This document shows, in pieces, positions 9,501 to 17,919 of a stretch of DNA of 64,000 nucleotides; position 1 is the stretch's first letter, and each line of letters begins with the position of its first letter. Source of the stretch: Chitinophagaceae bacterium (lineage in GTDB: Bacteria; Bacteroidota; Bacteroidia; Chitinophagales; Chitinophagaceae). A program made the translations under genes and the position numbers. Location: assembly GCA_023957125.1 (NCBI GenBank), contig JAMLHL010000003.1:248001-312000 (forward strand), given 5' to 3'. A model generated the notes under the pieces. The model was not told where the DNA came from, searched no databases, and saw only the letters and a list, made by a program, of their open reading frames with translations.

Positions 9501-9980
9501 ATGAATGACAACAGGACAGTCGTTGAGCGCTTCTATACCGCTTTTCAGCGCCTGAACGCTCCGGAGATGAACGGGCTATACAGCAGCAACGGGATCATAT
9601 ACAGCAATCCTGTATATGGACTCTTAAACAATGACGAGGTGCACTGCATGTGGGCCTTGTTTTGCAGTAGCGTAAAAGATTTTTCATTCAGTTTTTCCGA
9701 TATTGAGCTGCTGGATGAGGAGTACACCACCTGCAGATGGAATCTCAGTTATACCATACTTCAAACGGGACGAAAGGTTAATATGCGGGCTAAATCGTTT
9801 ATGCGTTTAAGTGAGGGAAGGATCATTGAACACAGCGATGCCTTCCGGCTCAGTACCTTTATCGGGCAGGCGTATGGCTGGACGGGATGGCTCTTCGGCT
9901 GGACCGGTTTTCTGAAAAAGAAAGCACAGTTGAAAGCAAGAAAAAGCCTGGTGGAGTATATCGGAAATGTGGAAACATGA
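9501..9980 (+). CDS. NTF2-like / SnoaL-like domain protein
   Basis: A 159-residue protein starting MNDNRTVVERFYTAFQRLN, the usual opening helix of SnoaL/NTF2-like proteins. It is followed by the curved-sheet pattern with CRWNLSYTI and a late RIIEHSDAFR strand typical of the family. These folds bind small hydrophobic ligands or act as ketosteroid-isomerase-like enzymes; the specific role is unknown. A Trp/Gly/Phe-rich segment near 128-137 (WTGWLFGWTGF) and a basic tail follow the fold. The gene starts six bases after the aminotransferase stop. Confidence 0.75.
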   Translation: MNDNRTVVERFYTAFQRLNAPEMNGLYSSNGIIYSNPVYGLLNNDEVHCMWALFCSSVKDFSFSFSDIELLDEEYTTCRWNLSYTILQTGRKVNMRAKSFMRLSEGRIIEHSDAFRLSTFIGQAYGWTGWLFGWTGFLKKKAQLKARKSLVEYIGNVET

Positions 9981-10034
9981 AAATGCGCTGCCCCGACGAA
10001 TGGAGGGGTGAAAATGCCTGTCCTGACAGATCGA

Positions 10035-10062
10035 AGGGCCTGCCCTGAGCTTGTCGAAGGGA
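10035..10062. repeat. Dispersed CTGAGCTTGTCGAAGG repeat, copy 1
   Basis: The gap after the NTF2-like gene contains CCTGAGCTTGTCGAAGGG. A near-identical word occurs at about 29971-29997 beside the 91-bp repeats. This motif is a familiar small dispersed repeat in several bacterial phyla (recall, not searched). No gene is seen in the 124-bp gap. Confidence 0.55.
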
Positions 10063-10104
10063 GGCTGGACGAACGCGAAAAATGAAAACAGGAATATCCG
10101 GAAC

Positions 10105-11334
10105 TTACTTCATTTCAACAATCTCGTTTTTGGCTATAATGTGATAGAACTTTATGGTAAGGGCATGAAACAGCAATTTGGCATTGGCGTTTCTTTCAAT
10201 ATAATAAGTGGCTTGGTCCAGTTCTTCTATGATGGCCTGGTGTTGATGAATAGAAATTCTTTTATTCAGCCGTTTTACAAAATCCAACTCTGTCTCGGGT
10301 AATTGATCGCTTATACCCGGGATGATCGCTACCCGGATCGCCTGTTGCAATAAATGATTGAAATAAAGCAGGAATTGTTTTTGCTTTTCTCTTCCCATGC
10401 GGCTTATCTCCTCTATCCATTTTACCTGGCCGGGAAGGTCGGTTTTTAAGATCACATTTAACCAGTCTCGTATCAAACCCTGCCAGTCGTCCCCGCTGTG
10501 TTGTAATAATTGCAGTGCTTCACGGTAGTTCCCTTCGCTGATCAGGGCAATTTGTCGTGCCTGCGTTGCCGTCAGCTTCCCTCTTTCCGCGAGGGCGATC
10601 TCTATATCCTTTGATTCCAATGCGGGCACCTTCACTAATTGGGTGCGGGAGAGGATGGTAGGCAAAATAAGCTCCTCATTTTCCGCTACCAGAATAAACA
10701 AAGTATCTTCCGGAGGCTCCTCTATCAGCTTTAACAACCGGTTCCCTTCTTTGCCCAGGTATTCCGGCAGCCACATCAATAAGATCTTATACCTGCTTTC
10801 AAAACTCTTCAGGCTCAGTTTATGGATGATATCGTTGCACTCATTTACGGTAATATTTCCCTGCTTGTTTTCTGCCCCAATAAATTGCAACCAGTCGTAG
10901 TTATTGCCATAAGGATATTGCCGGATGAACTCTCTCCATTCCCGGATGTAGTCAGTGCTGATGGGTTTGTCGCCGCTTTTTTTAGGAATAACGGGATAAG
11001 AAAAATGAATGTCGGGGTGAACCAGTGCCGACACTTTCGACCAGCCGGGGTGCTGTTGCATCCACGCATCGGCTTCAGAAGGGGTTTTGATTTCTGACGG
11101 TTGGTCATTGGGATTTGCATCTGCTTCTCCGAACAACGATACCGAAGCGGAGCCGCCGGCTGATCCCGAATAAGAAGAAAGGTTGACGTAACCGGCAAAG
11201 GCCAGGGCCAAAGGAAGCGCTCCTGATCCTTCTTTGCCTAAAAATAATAAAGCATGGCTCAGCCGGTTCTGATGAACCATTTGCAGAAGCTGACGTTTTA
11301 CTTCTTCCTGGCCGATAACATCCCCGAATAACAT
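10105..11334 (-). CDS. holB: DNA polymerase III subunit delta' (clamp-loader ATPase-like)
   Basis: A 409-residue clamp-loader protein opening with FGDVIGQEEVKRQL and SHALLFLGKEGSGALPLALA. This is the delta'/gamma family start, with a degenerate P-loop lacking the usual Lys. The middle has LLKLIEEPPEDTLFILV and ILSRTQLVKV, matching the delta'/gamma sensor region (SRC-like SRT). The C-terminal helical collar follows. Delta' helps open the beta sliding clamp during replication and is normally not an active ATPase, so the altered P-loop fits. An insertion around residues 55-95 (Ser/Ala/Asp-rich) resembles Bacteroidota homologues. The gene is co-oriented with a ROK regulator and anmK. Confidence 0.85.
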   Translation of the reverse strand: MLFGDVIGQEEVKRQLLQMVHQNRLSHALLFLGKEGSGALPLALAFAGYVNLSSYSGSAGGSASVSLFGEADANPNDQPSEIKTPSEADAWMQQHPGWSKVSALVHPDIHFSYPVIPKKSGDKPISTDYIREWREFIRQYPYGNNYDWLQFIGAENKQGNITVNECNDIIHKLSLKSFESRYKILLMWLPEYLGKEGNRLLKLIEEPPEDTLFILVAENEELILPTILSRTQLVKVPALESKDIEIALAERGKLTATQARQIALISEGNYREALQLLQHSGDDWQGLIRDWLNVILKTDLPGQVKWIEEISRMGREKQKQFLLYFNHLLQQAIRVAIIPGISDQLPETELDFVKRLNKRISIHQHQAIIEELDQATYYIERNANAKLLFHALTIKFYHIIAKNEIVEMK

Positions 11335-11393
11335 AGGGTGCTAAAATAAGCATTCCCGTGAAAGAAACCGGGGATTGTTGGGGAAGGAGCGGT

Positions 11394-12635
11394 TTATTTG
11401 GAAGCACGAATGGTTTTGGCCGGCTTCGATTGGGTCCTGGAGCTTCTGATTTGAATTTCCCCCGAATTTTCCATTACCAGGGCCGCACACCCGATCAATT
11501 CTGCTTCATAACCCAGGGTAGAGATCTTTATTTCCGTATTGATCGCAAGTCTCGGGATACAATGTTCATTAAGCGCCTGTTGTATCGGCGCCTGCCAGAT
11601 CTTACCTGCGGGCGCACCTCTGCCGCTCAGCACTACGATGCCGGGGTTGAGAAGATGGATCAGGATGGCGATTCCCCTGCCGATGTTATAGCCTGCTTCC
11701 GATAGTAATTTTATAGCGAAGCTGTCGCCTTTGCCCGCCGCGATTATAATGGCTTCCGCGTCTTTCTCCAGGTCTTCTTCTTTGCCGGAAAGAAAATTTT
11801 TTAAAATAGTAACCTTGCCGCCCTGTATGCCTTCCTTGGCTTTTTCAACCAAAACAAACAGCGAGGTTTCCGTTTCCAGGCAACCGCTTTTCCCGCAACT
11901 GCATAACTTCCCGTTATCAAACAGAGGGATATGACTAAACTCTCCTGCAAACCCGGTTTCTCCTCTGAAAAGCGCGCCCTCCAAGATCAGGCCCAGACCT
12001 ACTCCCCACCCGATATTGATCACCATCGCGTTAGGTTTGCTACGGGCGGCGCCAAATCTTAACTCTGCCAGACCCACAATACCTGAATCGTTTTCAATAT
12101 AGCAGGGGATGCCGGTTTTATCCGAAATAAAACCGGTAATGCTTTCTCCTTTTGCAGGTAAAAAGGTATAGTTAATACCGGATTGCGGGTCCACAAAGCC
12201 CGGCATGCCGATACCGATACCGGCGATCCGCGTTTTATCAATGCCGGATTGTTCTATAACAGCCGTTATATTTTCAGCAAGCTGAGGTAAAGCTTTTGGA
12301 TTGTCCAGCAGCCGCAGCTCAAACTTTTGCACCGGACAGACATATTGATTCTGCATATCCATTACGGTGATGCGGGTAAAGAACTGATCCATGGCCACAG
12401 CCACCACGTAAAGAAAATCCGATTTCAAAGAATACATCACGGGACGCCGTCCACCGCTGGAGGGCGCGTATCCTGTTTCTGACACTACACCCTCTGCAAT
12501 TAGTTCGTTGAGTATCTTAGTGGTGAGAGAAAGGCTTTTTTCTATTTTCTGACTCAGCTCGGCACAGGAAAGCAGATTCGAAAAATATAATTGTCGTATG
12601 ATCTTTCTTTTATACAACTGATTTTTTGAGGCCAT
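11394..12635 (-). CDS. ROK family transcriptional regulator (NagC/XylR-like)
   Basis: A 413-residue protein with an N-terminal winged-helix region (about 7-70; LLSCAELSQKIEKSL is the recognition area) joined to a ROK sugar-kinase-like domain. The ROK zinc motif is clear: GEFSHIP with His235, then CSCGKSGCLE with Cys245, 247 and 252. The sugar-pocket motif is ENDSG at 181-185. Proteins of this layout are usually repressors released by a sugar or amino-sugar. The neighbour anmK, 131 bp upstream on the same strand, handles anhydro-MurNAc, so a cell-wall-sugar ligand is a reasonable guess but is not shown. Confidence 0.87.
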   Translation of the reverse strand: MASKNQLYKRKIIRQLYFSNLLSCAELSQKIEKSLSLTTKILNELIAEGVVSETGYAPSSGGRRPVMYSLKSDFLYVVAVAMDQFFTRITVMDMQNQYVCPVQKFELRLLDNPKALPQLAENITAVIEQSGIDKTRIAGIGIGMPGFVDPQSGINYTFLPAKGESITGFISDKTGIPCYIENDSGIVGLAELRFGAARSKPNAMVINIGWGVGLGLILEGALFRGETGFAGEFSHIPLFDNGKLCSCGKSGCLETETSLFVLVEKAKEGIQGGKVTILKNFLSGKEEDLEKDAEAIIIAAGKGDSFAIKLLSEAGYNIGRGIAILIHLLNPGIVVLSGRGAPAGKIWQAPIQQALNEHCIPRLAINTEIKISTLGYEAELIGCAALVMENSGEIQIRSSRTQSKPAKTIRASK

Positions 12636-12766
12636 AGCATAAGTTATAGGATATCCAATTTTATAATGGATTGGGAAGTTAGTACATGTTTTTTACAAAA
12701 AAGAAAAACAGGATTTTCATATTTTAACCTCCGGTGAATTTTATCGGGGAATATTCCACTCCGAAC

Positions 12767-13876
12767 TTATCCCTCCTGGCCCATCCACAGGGCGCCACTG
12801 ATGCTGTCGCGTACGGCCCCGGTAACCGACGCCAACACGTTATTCTCCTGCCTCCAGCGCAAAACGCCCATCAGCGCCATTACCAGCGCCTCCTTAAACT
12901 GAATGGTTTTATCATCGGGGATCCACAGTTCAATATTTGAGGCCGACAGCCGGGCTCTGATTTGCTGCATTAAAAAATCATTATAAGCGCCCCCGCCGGT
13001 AACCAGCAATTTTGCCGGCTGCTCCTTATCTGTCGCCAACCGCTCCCCGATCAGTTCCACCGCCTTCTCCACCTGGAAAGCAATATGTTCGGTGTAGGTT
13101 CGCAACGCGTTTCCCAGCTTCTCTTCTTCCCGTAATACCATGGGAAAAATAAGATCATTCCCAAAATCATTAGACAAGGATTTGGGAAAGGGTTCATCAT
13201 AGAATGACAGACTGTTTAACTTACTCAGCAAATTTTCATTCACGTTGCCTTGTGATGCCATTAACCCTCCTTCATCATAAGGCTTTCCCACCGTTGAGGC
13301 AAGTAAATTCAATACGCGGTTAGCCGGGCAAATATCAAAAGAAACACAGGTGTTTGCTGAATGATAGGAGATATTGGCAATCCCGCCAAGATTTAAACAA
13401 TAAGCATAATCGTTAAACAACATCCTGTCTCCTATGGGTACGATGGGCGCACCCTGCCCCCCTAAAGCTACATCCAGCGCCCGCAGATCACTCACTACAG
13501 GAATGCCCGTACCGGCAGCAACAGCCGCCCCGTTGCCTAACTGAGCCGTCATTTTCTTTGCCGGAAGATGAAAAACCGTATGCCCGTGAGAGGCTATCAG
13601 CTGTACCTGGTAATGCAGCTGATATTTGTTAATAAACGCATTCACCTGATCTCCCAAATAATGACCATATTCAGTATGCAGCAACTGGTAATCCAGGGCG
13701 TTCAGTTGCGTAGCCGACTGTAATTTTTTTACCCATGCTTCCGGATAAGCATGACATTCAGCGTGTTCTATATCAAAAATCCAGGTCCCCGCTTTTTCAT
13801 GAAAATGTACATAAGCAATATCCAAACCATCTAATGAACTGCCGCTCATAAGACCAATAGCCCGATAAATCATCAA
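12767..13876 (-). CDS. anmK: Anhydro-N-acetylmuramic acid kinase
   Basis: A 369-residue AnmK with the family signature GLMSGSSLDGLDIAYV at the N-terminus (nucleotide-binding phosphate-1 loop), HGHTVFHLP, the catalytic-region LNLGGIANIS and the late LLVTGGGAYNDFLMQQI adenosine loop. The enzyme hydrolyses the 1,6-anhydro ring of anhydro-MurNAc and phosphorylates it to MurNAc-6-phosphate, recycling peptidoglycan turnover products. Length is normal. Two adjacent ATG codons are possible starts (MMIYRAIG); the second gives the usual family start. The ROK regulator follows on the same strand. Confidence 0.93.
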   Translation of the reverse strand: MMIYRAIGLMSGSSLDGLDIAYVHFHEKAGTWIFDIEHAECHAYPEAWVKKLQSATQLNALDYQLLHTEYGHYLGDQVNAFINKYQLHYQVQLIASHGHTVFHLPAKKMTAQLGNGAAVAAGTGIPVVSDLRALDVALGGQGAPIVPIGDRMLFNDYAYCLNLGGIANISYHSANTCVSFDICPANRVLNLLASTVGKPYDEGGLMASQGNVNENLLSKLNSLSFYDEPFPKSLSNDFGNDLIFPMVLREEEKLGNALRTYTEHIAFQVEKAVELIGERLATDKEQPAKLLVTGGGAYNDFLMQQIRARLSASNIELWIPDDKTIQFKEALVMALMGVLRWRQENNVLASVTGAVRDSISGALWMGQEG

Positions 13877-13905
13877 AGAAATTTTATTTTAATAATTACT
13901 CCATT

Positions 13906-13913
13906 TAGATTTG
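13906..13913 (+). promoter_or_regulatory. Candidate -7 box for the PorP/SprF gene
   Basis: TAGATTTG matches TAnnTTTG, 58 bases upstream of the chosen ATG at 13972. The -33 region is AT-rich with no clear TTTG, so confidence is modest. Confidence 0.35.
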
Positions 13914-13971
13914 TTGTGTAAAACTATTGATTTACGCGGAACATTGTAACTTGTCATTCAAACCTGACAAT

Positions 13972-14982
13972 ATGAAAGGGGGCCTTTTATTTTCACTGAT
14001 TTTTGCGGGCGTTGGCGTTTATGCACAGGATCCTCATTTCTCGCAGTTTTTTTCTTCACCGATGACTTTAAATCCTGCGTACACCGGCAAGTTTGATGGT
14101 AATTTCAGGGTTTCGGGCAACTACCGGAATCAATGGCCTACTATCAATAACGCTTATACAACGGCTACGGCTGCGGTTGACTTTGCCATCCTTCAAAATC
14201 AGATCCCCGAATTTGATACCTGGGGCGTAGGTATTATGGGCCTCAATGACCAAAGTGGCAATAAGATATTAAACAATAATTTCCTTTCCGTTTCTACAGC
14301 CTATCATAAAACCCTGGATGAAAACGGGTACCATACGCTTACAGTAGGATTCCAGGGAACCTATGCCAATAAAAGACTGGATCTGACAAAAGCTACTTTT
14401 GAAGATCAGCTCACGGCATTGGGTTTTACGGGAGTTACCAGTGAAGTGTTCAGCAACAATGATCACGTGGCGATCAACTATTTTGACGTAAATGCAGGTT
14501 TGTTGTACAGCGGTAGCACCAATGGCTTCAATAATTTTTATCTGGGAGCTTCCGTGTATCATATCAATCAGTCCAGGGAATCTTTTAAAGGCGGTAACTA
14601 TGTTCTTAATCCGCGACTCACCCTTCATGGCGGCGGCTACGTGCCTATGGGGCAAGCCACCACCTTTCACGGCAGCTTTATTTACCAGCGTCAGGCAGGG
14701 GCTTCGGAAACAGTGTTAGGGGGAGCCGTAGCTTTTCATTTAAGCGACGACGAAGAGCTGGACGCCAATTTGTACACCGGGTTGTGGTATCGTTTCGGGG
14801 ATGCTTTTATTCCTTATATAGGGATTGAATTTTCCGGACTCCGGCTGGGGTACAGTTATGATATCAACAATTCCTCGCTCAGCACAGCATCGAACCGGCG
14901 GGGAGGAAACGAGATTTCGATCATCTATGTCAGAAGGCCCCCCGATCCGGACAGGAAAAAACTGCGTTGCCCGAAGTTTTAA
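13972..14982 (+). CDS. PorP/SprF family type IX secretion / gliding membrane protein
   Basis: I start at ATG 13972 because it gives a signal peptide (MKGGLLFSLIFAGVGVYAQ) directly before the family hallmark DPHFSQFFSSPMTLNPAYTG. The longer in-frame ATG at 13927 would bury the signal. The rest of the ~336-residue protein is a beta-barrel-like repeat of aromatic strands, with NAGLLYS and YIGIEFSGLRLGYSYDIN near the end, as in PorP/SprF. These outer-membrane proteins work with the type IX secretion system and with PorE- or SprD-type partners, none of which is adjacent here. The downstream gene is convergent, with nine bases between. Confidence 0.9.
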   Translation: MKGGLLFSLIFAGVGVYAQDPHFSQFFSSPMTLNPAYTGKFDGNFRVSGNYRNQWPTINNAYTTATAAVDFAILQNQIPEFDTWGVGIMGLNDQSGNKILNNNFLSVSTAYHKTLDENGYHTLTVGFQGTYANKRLDLTKATFEDQLTALGFTGVTSEVFSNNDHVAINYFDVNAGLLYSGSTNGFNNFYLGASVYHINQSRESFKGGNYVLNPRLTLHGGGYVPMGQATTFHGSFIYQRQAGASETVLGGAVAFHLSDDEELDANLYTGLWYRFGDAFIPYIGIEFSGLRLGYSYDINNSSLSTASNRRGGNEISIIYVRRPPDPDRKKLRCPKF

Positions 14983-14991
14983 CAGGCAGCG

Positions 14992-16308
14992 CTAAAGTTT
15001 TTCAAGTAGTTCCACCACTTTTTCATTCTTCAGGATAAAATAACCCAGCCGGTCGTTGCTGATGCCATCTTTCAGCTGGTAACTAAATTCCAGCTTATCG
15101 TCCAGGACGTTGGTCTCAAAGTATTTGAAGGAAATGGTAGGATGGTTTTTTATCTCTTCCCCGATTTCGTACAGATGGGTTGAGAGAACGAACAAAGAAC
15201 CTTTGATACGGATCAAGCCTTTTATTACCGCAAGGGAGCATCGCATCGCGTCCTGTACATTGGTGCCTTTGAATAATTCGTCTATCAGCACCAGCCATTT
15301 CTTCCCGTTACTGATGGTAAGTATGGTTTTTTTGATGCGTTGTACTTCATTGAAGAAATAGCTTTCTCCTTTAACAATATTATCGGCAACGTTGATATTA
15401 CTCAGCACACCATCAAACAATGAAAGCTGTAATTTTTTTGCAGGCACTCCCATCCCTAAATGTGCCAGATATACTGCCACGCCCAGGGATTTTATGAAGG
15501 TGCTTTTACCGGCCATATTAGCGCCGGTGAGGAACAAAAAATTACTGTTGGGCGATAATTGTATATCATAAGGAACAGGATGCGGCAGCAGGAGATGATA
15601 AATTTGTTCGGCTTTTATAAGAGGCTCAGTAGAAACAACAAACTCCGGGAACACTAACCCGTATTGCCGTACAGCCACCGCCAGGCCATACAGTGCGTCT
15701 AACTGGTAAAATATTTCGGCCAGTTCTCCCTGGCGGGTATGAAAAGTGTTTCTGAAAAAACGACCATAATATAAATTTTCCTTAACTGAAAATTTTTCGG
15801 TACGGTTCTTTTTCAACAGATCCTGCAGCGGTTGATGCATCAGCAGGGATCGGATCCGGGAAGCGAAAGATTGCAGTTTTGCCGGAACGCCGGGCTGATC
15901 TGTCAGCGCGGCCAATTGCTGCATCCCGGCAATAAAGTCCCGGAAATGAACCACCGAATACCGGATCAGGCCGTAATCGGCGCCGTGTAGGATTTTATAT
16001 ATCCGGGTATTCACAAAATCTGAAGAACGGGGAATAGGGTCAAGTGGCGTATCGTAAAACCTTTCCATCATGATCATGGTGCCATTGGTGATCTGCATCG
16101 GCCATTGTTCCAGTTGAGACACGATGTGCCGGATGATCTCCTGGTTGTCCATGATCTTTTCGAGGGATCCCAAAGGCTCCCGCATTATCCAGCGCAACCA
16201 TTCCTTTCCGCCATTGGTACGCGTGAAATTAAGCTTATGAAAAACTGAAAATTCTTCTTCTGCATCGAAGACAGAGAGATCGCTGTATGTGGTTTTATCT
16301 ATCTGCAT
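14992..16308 (-). CDS. MutS-like ATPase, domain V type (MutS-related, lacking mismatch-binding domains)
   Basis: A 438-residue protein ending in a MutS ATPase core: Walker A TGANMAGKST (261-270), the FFNEVQRIK segment, Walker B WLVLIDELFKGTN and the STHLYEIGEE switch. The N-terminal ~250 residues are lever-like helices. The mismatch-recognition domain I and connector of true MutS are absent, so canonical mismatch repair is unlikely. Orphan MutS-like ATPases of this layout are common in Bacteroidota, and their function is poorly known. Its ATG overlaps the stop of dihydroorotase by one base (TAATG), so it is translationally coupled to a pyrimidine gene, with no obvious functional link. Confidence 0.85.
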   Translation of the reverse strand: MQIDKTTYSDLSVFDAEEEFSVFHKLNFTRTNGGKEWLRWIMREPLGSLEKIMDNQEIIRHIVSQLEQWPMQITNGTMIMMERFYDTPLDPIPRSSDFVNTRIYKILHGADYGLIRYSVVHFRDFIAGMQQLAALTDQPGVPAKLQSFASRIRSLLMHQPLQDLLKKNRTEKFSVKENLYYGRFFRNTFHTRQGELAEIFYQLDALYGLAVAVRQYGLVFPEFVVSTEPLIKAEQIYHLLLPHPVPYDIQLSPNSNFLFLTGANMAGKSTFIKSLGVAVYLAHLGMGVPAKKLQLSLFDGVLSNINVADNIVKGESYFFNEVQRIKKTILTISNGKKWLVLIDELFKGTNVQDAMRCSLAVIKGLIRIKGSLFVLSTHLYEIGEEIKNHPTISFKYFETNVLDDKLEFSYQLKDGISNDRLGYFILKNEKVVELLEKL

Positions 16309-17699
16309 TACCGTTTAAATGCCAGTCTCATACCTTTATGGGATTCATTCCATACGGGGATTCCACAATTTTGATATACCAGGTTGCCGTTTACAAAGGT
16401 ATGGCTAAGGGTAGCCGGGAAATCAAATCCTTCCAGCGGGCTCCATCCGCAATGATAAAGAAGGTTTTCGGGGGTAACCGTATCGCCTTTGTTCAGATCG
16501 GCTATCACCAGGTCGGCCCAATATCCCTCCCGGATATATCCCCGCTCCGGCAGTTGGAAACAGTCCGCCACCGCATGGCTCATCTTTCGTGCAATGGTCT
16601 CGAGGCTGATCCTTCCCTGTTTGTAGTAATAAAGCATCAATTGCAGGGGATGCTGCACCAGGGGCAGTCCGGCATGGGCGTTTTCATAAGATACGCTTTC
16701 CGCAGGTGCAAGGCGGCCTTGTTCATTTCTGAAATATCCTTTTTCCCGAAGCGTGTGCGGCGCGTGATCGGTGGCGATCACATCAATCCGGTCGTCGGTA
16801 AGCGCTTCCCACAATGCCTCCCGGTTGGGAGCGGCTTTAATGGCCGGGTTGCATTTGATCAGGTAGCCCAGGCGGGCGTAATCACCGGCAGTAAAATGCA
16901 GATGATGCACACACACTTCGCAGGTGATCCTTTTGTCTTTCAGGGGCACCCGGTTGCTGAACAATTGCAGTTCTCTTGCTGTTGAGATATGCAGGATGTG
17001 CAAACGGCTCCGGTATTTTTGTGCAAACTGAACCGCCGTCTGCGAAGATTGAAAACAGGCTTCTTCATCCCGGATAACAGGGTGGTCGGCGGCGGTTAAT
17101 ACCGGCTTGGTTTCCCTGATCCGGTTATAATTGTCCCTGATGATTTTTTCATCCTCACAATGGGTGGCTATCAATACCTCGCTTTCTCTGAACAGCTTAT
17201 CGAGCGTTCGGTAATTATCCACCAGCATGTTGCCCGTACTGGAGCCCATGAAGATTTTGATGCCGCAGATATCATTTTGATGCCGGTTTACTTTTAAAGC
17301 TTCGTCCGCATTATTGTTGGATGTGCCCATAAAAAAGGAGTAATTGGCCAGGGATCTTTGAGACGCGATGGCATATTTTTCTTCCAGCAATTCCAGCGTA
17401 AGGGCATTGGGGATCGTATTGGGCATTTCCATAAAAGACGTAACACCACCCGCTACCGCCGCTTTCGACTCCGAGTAAATATTGGCCTTATGCGTTAACC
17501 CCGGTTCCCTGAAATGAACCTGGTCGTCAATAACGCCGGGCAGCAGGTATTTACCTTCGCCGTTTATTTCTTCCACCGGAAACGGCGTTTGTATGGAGGG
17601 TGCGACTTTTTCAATCCTTCCTTTTCTCAGCAGTACATCGCCTGTTGAAATGACACCCTCGTTGACGATGCTGATGTTTTTAAGCAGGTAATCCGACAT
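16308..17699 (-). CDS. pyrC: Dihydroorotase (Bacteroidota type)
   Basis: The start at 17699 (MSDYLLKNISIVNEG) is chosen over an in-frame ATG 144 bases upstream because it begins at the family's first strand. The 463-residue amidohydrolase shows the PGVIDDQVHFREPG motif, the carbamylated-Lys region GIKIFMGSSTGNML, a THCEDE His, the ILHISTA His and the ATDHAPH Asp/His metal site. It would cyclise N-carbamoyl-aspartate to dihydroorotate in pyrimidine synthesis. The first metal-binding position reads Gln-Val-His instead of His-x-His. From memory this is shared by Bacteroidota orthologues, so it may be a lineage trait rather than damage. A MutS-like gene is coupled downstream. Confidence 0.87.
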   Translation of the reverse strand: MSDYLLKNISIVNEGVISTGDVLLRKGRIEKVAPSIQTPFPVEEINGEGKYLLPGVIDDQVHFREPGLTHKANIYSESKAAVAGGVTSFMEMPNTIPNALTLELLEEKYAIASQRSLANYSFFMGTSNNNADEALKVNRHQNDICGIKIFMGSSTGNMLVDNYRTLDKLFRESEVLIATHCEDEKIIRDNYNRIRETKPVLTAADHPVIRDEEACFQSSQTAVQFAQKYRSRLHILHISTARELQLFSNRVPLKDKRITCEVCVHHLHFTAGDYARLGYLIKCNPAIKAAPNREALWEALTDDRIDVIATDHAPHTLREKGYFRNEQGRLAPAESVSYENAHAGLPLVQHPLQLMLYYYKQGRISLETIARKMSHAVADCFQLPERGYIREGYWADLVIADLNKGDTVTPENLLYHCGWSPLEGFDFPATLSHTFVNGNLVYQNCGIPVWNESHKGMRLAFKR

Positions 17700-17859
17700 T
17701 TGAATGTGTAGAATAAAAATGGAATAATAGTTTTCAACGATGGTCCGGGTACACAGCTCAGATTTTCCCGGAGACCCCCGCAATATCATGCAATTTAAAG
17801 CAATAGATCGAATCTTCGGCTGCGGGACATACCCGGGGCGCATCCCATATCCGTATAAC

Positions 17860-17891
17860 TGTGGGCTAAACCTGTTTAGGATGTATATTTG
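17860..17891 (+). promoter_or_regulatory. Candidate promoter of the DPP-IV-like peptidase
   Basis: TATATTTG at 17884-17891 is a perfect TAnnTTTG -7 box. TGTG at 17860-17863, 20 bases upstream, is a near match to the -33 TTTG. The ATG lies 28 bases after the -7 box. Confidence 0.45.
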
Positions 17892-17919
17892 TTTCCAAGT
17901 TCAAAATTTCAAAACACAG

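Noticed and set aside
10105..11334. Damaged P-loop in delta'
   Set aside because: Delta' subunits commonly lack a working P-loop; not evidence of decay.
17700..17919. Upstream extensions of pyrC and the DPP-IV-like gene that overlap each other
   Set aside because: Both proteins have clear family-type or signal-peptide starts downstream; the region is an ordinary divergent promoter gap.
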